Positions 32,568 to 36,367 of a stretch of 36,367 nucleotides of DNA are shown here, piece after piece (the stretch's first letter is position 1; each line of letters begins with the position of its first letter). The notes beneath the pieces are model-generated. The model was not told where the DNA came from and did no database searches. It saw only the letters and a list, made by a program, of their open reading frames with translations. The stretch is from Candidatus Gastranaerophilales bacterium (GTDB lineage: Bacteria; Cyanobacteriota; Vampirovibrionia; Gastranaerophilales; Gastranaerophilaceae). Position numbers and translations under genes: made by a program. The stretch is from assembly GCA_905234915.1 (NCBI GenBank), contig CAJOJP010000021.1, positions 1 to 36,367 on the forward strand. Reading direction: 5' to 3'.

Positions 32568-33032
32568 CTAATTACCATAAAGCAGCCAGTCAACAGACAC
32601 TTTAAAATTTTGTTTTATATTGTCAACAAGCTCTATATCCGGCTTTGTCTTTTCACTAATAAGATTATTCAATTCAATTTCCGTAATATTTAATAATACT
32701 GCCATTTTCATTTCAGATAAATTATTCTTATTTTTAATATCTAAAATTCTGTTTCCAAAACCGCTTTTTTTTATGCACAAATTTGAATCAAATTGCCGCT
32801 CTTTTGAATTATTTACAATCATTGTTGAATTATTAACTTTTATAAAAAGATTTATACCCGAATTTTTTTGAAATTTTTCTATGTCTGAAAGTGTTACTTC
32901 GCTTTTTTTATTACTAAATTTTTGGCTTAAATTTGAAGTTGATGTTTCCAGCCAGCGTGCAATATCAGCCTGTTTTATTTTTTTATTTTTATCCAATAGC
33001 TGTACTTCTTCAAAAAATTCCGTGTAGTTCAT
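32568..33032 (-). CDS. transcriptional regulator with two helix-turn-helix domains
   Basis: 154 aa. Residues 15-60 form one HTH (IKQADIARWLETSTSNLSQK). Residues 90-152 form a second, XRE/Cro-like HTH ending in the family-typical VSVDWLLYG. The pair of HTHs in one chain is less common than a single XRE domain and suggests binding to a long or bipartite operator. It is divergent from the Cys-rich gene, with a 13-bp palindrome in the shared promoter region. Confidence 0.75.
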   Translation of the reverse strand: MNYTEFFEEVQLLDKNKKIKQADIARWLETSTSNLSQKFSNKKSEVTLSDIEKFQKNSGINLFIKVNNSTMIVNNSKERQFDSNLCIKKSGFGNRILDIKNKNNLSEMKMAVLLNITEIELNNLISEKTKPDIELVDNIKQNFKVSVDWLLYGN

Positions 33033-33283
33033 ATATTATCCATTATTAATTTATTATTAACAAAATTACTTAGTTCAACTTGACATTTTTATTAATTTTT
33101 GATAATTTTAAATTATAATAATTAAAACAAATAAAGATTTAATCCGCTAAACAATGATGAATATATTATTACAATAGTATATTCCGTTTGGCATTAGTTC
33201 AGCATAAACATTATAAATAAAACAAATTAACAGCTCAATCGAAAAATAATAATAAATTTTATTTTTTATTATTTCTTATTGTT

Positions 33284-33316
33284 TTGATAAAACAAATCAA
33301 TCTTTTGTTTTATCAA
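33284..33316. promoter_or_regulatory. 13-bp perfect inverted repeat, likely operator or leader hairpin
   Basis: TTGATAAAACAAA (33284-33296) and TTTGTTTTATCAA (33304-33316) flank a 7-base spacer, 39 bases before ATG 33355. There is no strong GC stem, so an operator for a dimeric HTH protein is more plausible than a terminator. The rest of the 33033-33354 gap is A+T-rich, with TTGACA near 33081 and TATAAT-like boxes. Confidence 0.6.
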
Positions 33317-33354
33317 TAAAAAATGTAAAAAATTTAAGCTACATAGGAGTAAAA

Positions 33355-33849
33355 ATGGATTTTGATTTAATAGAAAATTTATCACAGGAAAGTGTGGAAG
33401 AACTATATGAGGATATTGCTTCAAAGGATTATTTAGCTTGTACGTGCCACTTATCGGGATATGTTATTCCTGATAGTACAGGTGAAATTCATCGCGGAAA
33501 TAGACCAGTTTTAAAGGATTTTGGGGATTGCGATGATACAATGAATGAATCAAATATTGCATGCTACTCCTGGTGCAGCGAGAATATAACAGATTCTCAA
33601 ATAGAGGAAACTTTGTATAGTCGATTTTGGGTATATGCAGGTGCTAGTGATGCTCTTGACATGTCATATAGTCTTGGCTATATGCACAGCTGGGATGGCA
33701 CAATGTTTGGTTTTGCAATGGTATATTCTTATTGCAGAATACCTGATATTTCAAGATGCAGCGGTGAAGGGTGGAGCAGAACTTTTCATCCTGAAGGATT
33801 TTGGTCAACTAACCGTGAAAATTTTGACAAACATTGTAATAATCCGTAG
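33355..33849 (+). CDS. small Cys-rich protein of unknown function
   Basis: 164 aa. The N-terminus (MDFDLIENLSQESVEELYED) is strongly acidic and helical, with no Sec signal. From residue 28 the protein has eight Cys: a CTC pair, GDCDD, ACYSWCSEN, YSYCRIPDISRCSGEG and KHC. It also has many Trp, Tyr and Gly. An acidic leader before a Cys-rich part recalls precursor peptides of modified peptides, but the second part is too long for most and no modifying enzyme is nearby. AGGAG precedes the ATG. Even Cys count would allow disulfides outside the cell. Function unknown. Confidence 0.7.
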   Translation: MDFDLIENLSQESVEELYEDIASKDYLACTCHLSGYVIPDSTGEIHRGNRPVLKDFGDCDDTMNESNIACYSWCSENITDSQIEETLYSRFWVYAGASDALDMSYSLGYMHSWDGTMFGFAMVYSYCRIPDISRCSGEGWSRTFHPEGFWSTNRENFDKHCNNP

Positions 33850-34006
33850 AGAACATTAATTCGGCTGCGGTAGTTTAACTTAAAAATTTTTTGTAAATTT
33901 TTCTATTTCCTTTGGCAAAAAATTTTCCTTAGGGTTTTTATAATACTATAAAAAATCATCTATGTAATTTTAAGGGAATAAAATAGGGAAAGAAGATAAA
34001 ACACAC

Positions 34007-36148
34007 ATGGATAAATTTTGGTCAAAATCAATTGCTTTAAGCGTAGTTACTACAATAACATCATTTAATTTTGCATTTTCTGTAGATTTACCCGTGATAA
34101 AAGAAGCAGGCTCGGTATCGACAGGTACCAGCGTTGGAATTGCTAATTGGGAAGCTTTTAATAAAGGGAAAGATGCTAATGTTAACATTAACGTTATATC
34201 AGTTGATAACAGACTTCCGGATTTTTCAAACGGAAAAAACGTAAATGTAACCACAAATGCAAATAATATGAATATACAAATTTTAGGCGGAAATCACAGC
34301 GTTGGCAGTGCAAATTGGAACTCATTTAATATAGGCAGAGATGCAAAAGTTAATGTTGAATTTACTGCTCCATATCAAACATCATTAAACAAAGTCAGTG
34401 CCTCGGGCGGTATGTCGCAAATATACGGTCAATTTACAAATTCCGGTTATTCTTCAACCGGTAAGGTTATTTTATTAAATCCAAACGGCATTTTATTCGG
34501 AAAAGGCGCAAATGTTGATTTAAATTCAATTACTGCTTCTACTTTAAACGGTAAATTTAACAACAATACAAATAGCTTAGTATTAACTAAAACAGGTAAA
34601 ACAACCGAAGGTATTATTGTTGAGGACGGGGCAGTTGTTAAAGGCGATAAAAATGTTTCTTTTGTTTCGGATAATATAAATTTATATAAAGGTTCACAAA
34701 TTAAAACAGGCTACGCAATGCCTCAGTCTGATTGGTTATTAAACGGTGATAATAAAGCAAATTCAATAAAACTTGTTACCTCTGATGGTATTACGTTTAA
34801 ATATGCAAATGAAGGAAATGTAAATTCAGAATCTAAAATTGTTTCTTCCTCTAAAAAAATGAATATTAATTTGCATGGCGATATTGATGCAACTAATATT
34901 GAAGTAAGAAATGCTTCAACTAACGAAGATAGTCATGTTAATATTGCAGGTGCAAATTTAAGAGCACATAAATTTATTTCGAGTAAAGACGGCAGTATAT
35001 ACATTGTTTCAAATAATGATGTAAATATAGATAATTCAAATTTACAAATGGTTAATAGCAATTCTATTTGCAGTTCGGATGAATGTATGAGTGTTTATTA
35101 TAATTATTATTCGCCTGAATACGAGTGGTATTCAACAGAAGGTGAAGGTGCAGTAAGTACTGAAATTTACCCCGTATCTCCCGTAACATTAATTCAGACA
35201 AGAGAATATGATGCAACTCCTACTGAAAATCAATCTATAAAGATTAGTGCAAAAAAAGATTTGAATATTAATTCAAGTAAATTGTATTCAGCTCATAATT
35301 CAAATGATTTAAAACTAGCATCAACTGCAGGCAGTGTATCCTTGAATAATACCGATATATATGCAAATGCAAATGTAAATATTCAGGCGAAAAACAATTT
35401 GAATGTTAATTCAAGCAATCTTCAATCCTCAGATATTAAATTAACCTCCTCAAACGGAAATGCGAATGTTGACAACAGTGAGCTATGGGCACTTGCTAAC
35501 AATATTAATATTAAAGCTAAAAATGATTCATTAATTACAAATAACAGCTTAAAAGCGAGAAATGCCGTTAATTTGACCTCAGTAAACGGTTCTGAATACA
35601 CAGACGGCAATTATATTTATACAAATAAACTTACGGCAAAATCAAACAAAGAATTAGGGTTTGTTAATAATAAAATTGCAGCTAAAAATGCTTCGTTAAA
35701 ATCATCAAATAATGATACTTATGTATTTGATAACAGCATTTATACTGAAAATAATTTAACTGTAAGCTCAAAAGAAAAATTACATTTTGGTAACAATAAA
35801 ATTTTGTCAAATAACGTAAAACTCAGTTCCTCAAATAATCAAGGATTTGTTTTTGATAATAATATATATGCAAAAAAAGCTTTAACAGTAAGTTCAAAAT
35901 ATGATTCAGGCATAGATAATAATATACTAAATGCAGGCAGCAACATAACGCTATCATCAACAGAAGGAAATGCTTTTGTAAATAATAACGAAATTACAAC
36001 AAGTAAAAAACTAAAAGTTAATTCAAAAGAAGGAACATACGTATTAGGAAATGATATTTGGGCACTAAAAGGAACTGAATATAAAGCAGAAAATAACAAC
36101 ATAATTGATATAGATAATAATTATGCAAAGAAAAGAGTAATCTATTAA
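34007..36148 (+). CDS. filamentous-haemagglutinin-like two-partner-secretion exoprotein (TpsA)
   Basis: 713 aa. A signal peptide ends near AFS-VDLP (residues 24-26). The TPS/FHA N-terminal domain includes NWNSFNIGRDAKVNVEF, GGMSQIYGQF, VILLNPNGILFGKGANVDL and ITAST, the signals recognised by a TpsB transporter. The first part contains an extra related copy (ANWEAFNKGKDANVNINV, about residues 46-63). Residues 415-700 are tandem repeats of roughly 21 residues rich in Asn and Ser (such as LKSSNNDTYVFDNSIYTENN), which should form a beta-helix. No TpsB gene is in the window. It may be an adhesin. It is followed by two terminators. Confidence 0.85.
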   Translation: MDKFWSKSIALSVVTTITSFNFAFSVDLPVIKEAGSVSTGTSVGIANWEAFNKGKDANVNINVISVDNRLPDFSNGKNVNVTTNANNMNIQILGGNHSVGSANWNSFNIGRDAKVNVEFTAPYQTSLNKVSASGGMSQIYGQFTNSGYSSTGKVILLNPNGILFGKGANVDLNSITASTLNGKFNNNTNSLVLTKTGKTTEGIIVEDGAVVKGDKNVSFVSDNINLYKGSQIKTGYAMPQSDWLLNGDNKANSIKLVTSDGITFKYANEGNVNSESKIVSSSKKMNINLHGDIDATNIEVRNASTNEDSHVNIAGANLRAHKFISSKDGSIYIVSNNDVNIDNSNLQMVNSNSICSSDECMSVYYNYYSPEYEWYSTEGEGAVSTEIYPVSPVTLIQTREYDATPTENQSIKISAKKDLNINSSKLYSAHNSNDLKLASTAGSVSLNNTDIYANANVNIQAKNNLNVNSSNLQSSDIKLTSSNGNANVDNSELWALANNINIKAKNDSLITNNSLKARNAVNLTSVNGSEYTDGNYIYTNKLTAKSNKELGFVNNKIAAKNASLKSSNNDTYVFDNSIYTENNLTVSSKEKLHFGNNKILSNNVKLSSSNNQGFVFDNNIYAKKALTVSSKYDSGIDNNILNAGSNITLSSTEGNAFVNNNEITTSKKLKVNSKEGTYVLGNDIWALKGTEYKAENNNIIDIDNNYAKKRVIY

Positions 36149-36160
36149 ATCTTTTCTACA

Positions 36161-36196
36161 AAAAAAGAGGCTGTCCAAAATGACAGCTTCTTTTTT
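36161..36196 (+). terminator. rho-independent terminator of the FHA-like gene
   Basis: AAAAAAGAGGCTGTC pairs with GACAGCTTCTTTTTT (one G-U) around a short A-rich loop, 13 bases after the stop codon. Confidence 0.85.
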
Positions 36197-36206
36197 TATT
36201 TAAAAA

Positions 36207-36237
36207 GAAAAATGAGCCTTCCCACGGGCTCATTTTT
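36207..36237. terminator. bidirectional terminator
   Basis: AAAATGAGCC and GGCTCATTTT form a strong stem with T-runs on both strands. On the minus strand it lies downstream of the partial gene at 36284. Confidence 0.8.
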
Positions 36238-36283
36238 ATAAAACTATATAAATTATTTTCCCCAAATCCTAATCTGTAGTCGT

Positions 36284-36367
36284 TTAGTCTAACAATGACT
36301 CAAGAATACTTGCATTCTTTATTGCCACTGCATTTGCTTTTACTTTTTGTGTGTGAATGTAAGTTCT
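36284..36367 (-). CDS. C-terminal fragment of an unknown gene cut by the window edge
   Basis: One minus-strand frame is open from the edge for 27 codons (RTYIHTQKVKANAVAIKNAS followed by ILESLLD) and stops at 36284-36286. A terminator lies 47 bases beyond. The other two frames have early stops or low-complexity text. No family can be named from so short a piece. Confidence 0.4.
   Translation of the reverse strand, partial: RTYIHTQKVKANAVAIKNASILESLLD

Overview
The window is an A+T-rich chromosomal segment of a Gram-negative anaerobe. Outer-membrane secretion systems (a classical autotransporter and a two-partner-secretion exoprotein) sit beside a pyruvate formate-lyase locus, a Rex redox repressor and a GH57/DUF1957 glucan branching enzyme of the type common in Cyanobacteria. 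YidC lacks a large N-terminal periplasmic domain. Together these suggest a gut non-photosynthetic cyanobacterium (Gastranaerophilales / Vampirovibrionia, formerly Melainabacteria). That assignment is an inference from gene content, not from a marker-gene tree.

Layout. 1-540: a gene-poor stretch with a minus-strand terminator, a consensus promoter and a long, probably structured leader before a CHAP-domain hydrolase. 1.2-3.0 kb: zinc-ribbon protein, rlmH and a secreted matrixin-like protease (minus strand). 3.1-5.7 kb: two divergent genes for low-complexity, signal-less Ala/Gln/Gly-rich proteins; the second is interrupted at an 11-G tract, which looks phase-variable. 5.8-8.2 kb: yidC and a GT2 glycosyltransferase. 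8.4-10.5 kb: a zinc-ribbon membrane protein and a protein with kinase/methyltransferase-like features. 10.5-11.9 kb: an accessory patch with a 437-bp inverted-repeat element, a decayed Cys-rich gene and a ParD/ParE pair with truncated toxin. 11.9-14.8 kb: rsmG, rimO and a secreted M48 protease. A tRNA-Glu(CTC) and a pair of tiny membrane proteins follow. 15.6-17.8 kb: an unknown membrane protein and rex. 18-22.7 kb: a 1574-aa autotransporter with a metzincin-like N-terminal region. 22.7-25.3 kb: two unknown genes, one with a phosphoribosyltransferase motif. 25.5-27.1 kb: a Gly-rich protein, a free-standing MshEN-type (c-di-GMP receptor family) domain and a secreted phosphoesterase. 27.1-30.3 kb: a pyruvate formate-lyase operon in which the enzyme is split into a catalytic chain and a separate glycyl-radical chain, followed by the activase. 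30.6-32.3 kb: GH57 branching enzyme. 32.4-33.9 kb: a small peptide, a double-HTH regulator, a large palindrome and a Cys-rich protein. 34.0-36.1 kb: a filamentous-haemagglutinin-like exoprotein, then terminators and the tail of a minus-strand gene.

How it fits together. The metabolic core is anaerobic sugar fermentation (PFL and its activase, a branching enzyme for glycogen, and Rex sensing NADH/NAD+). The remainder is weighted to the cell surface: the autotransporter, the FHA-like adhesin, secreted proteases, YidC, a polysaccharide-synthase-like GT2 and the low-complexity proteins. The strongest leads are the poly-G switch candidate, the split glycyl-radical enzyme, the stand-alone MshEN protein and a 16-bp motif shared by the promoters of two low-complexity protein genes.
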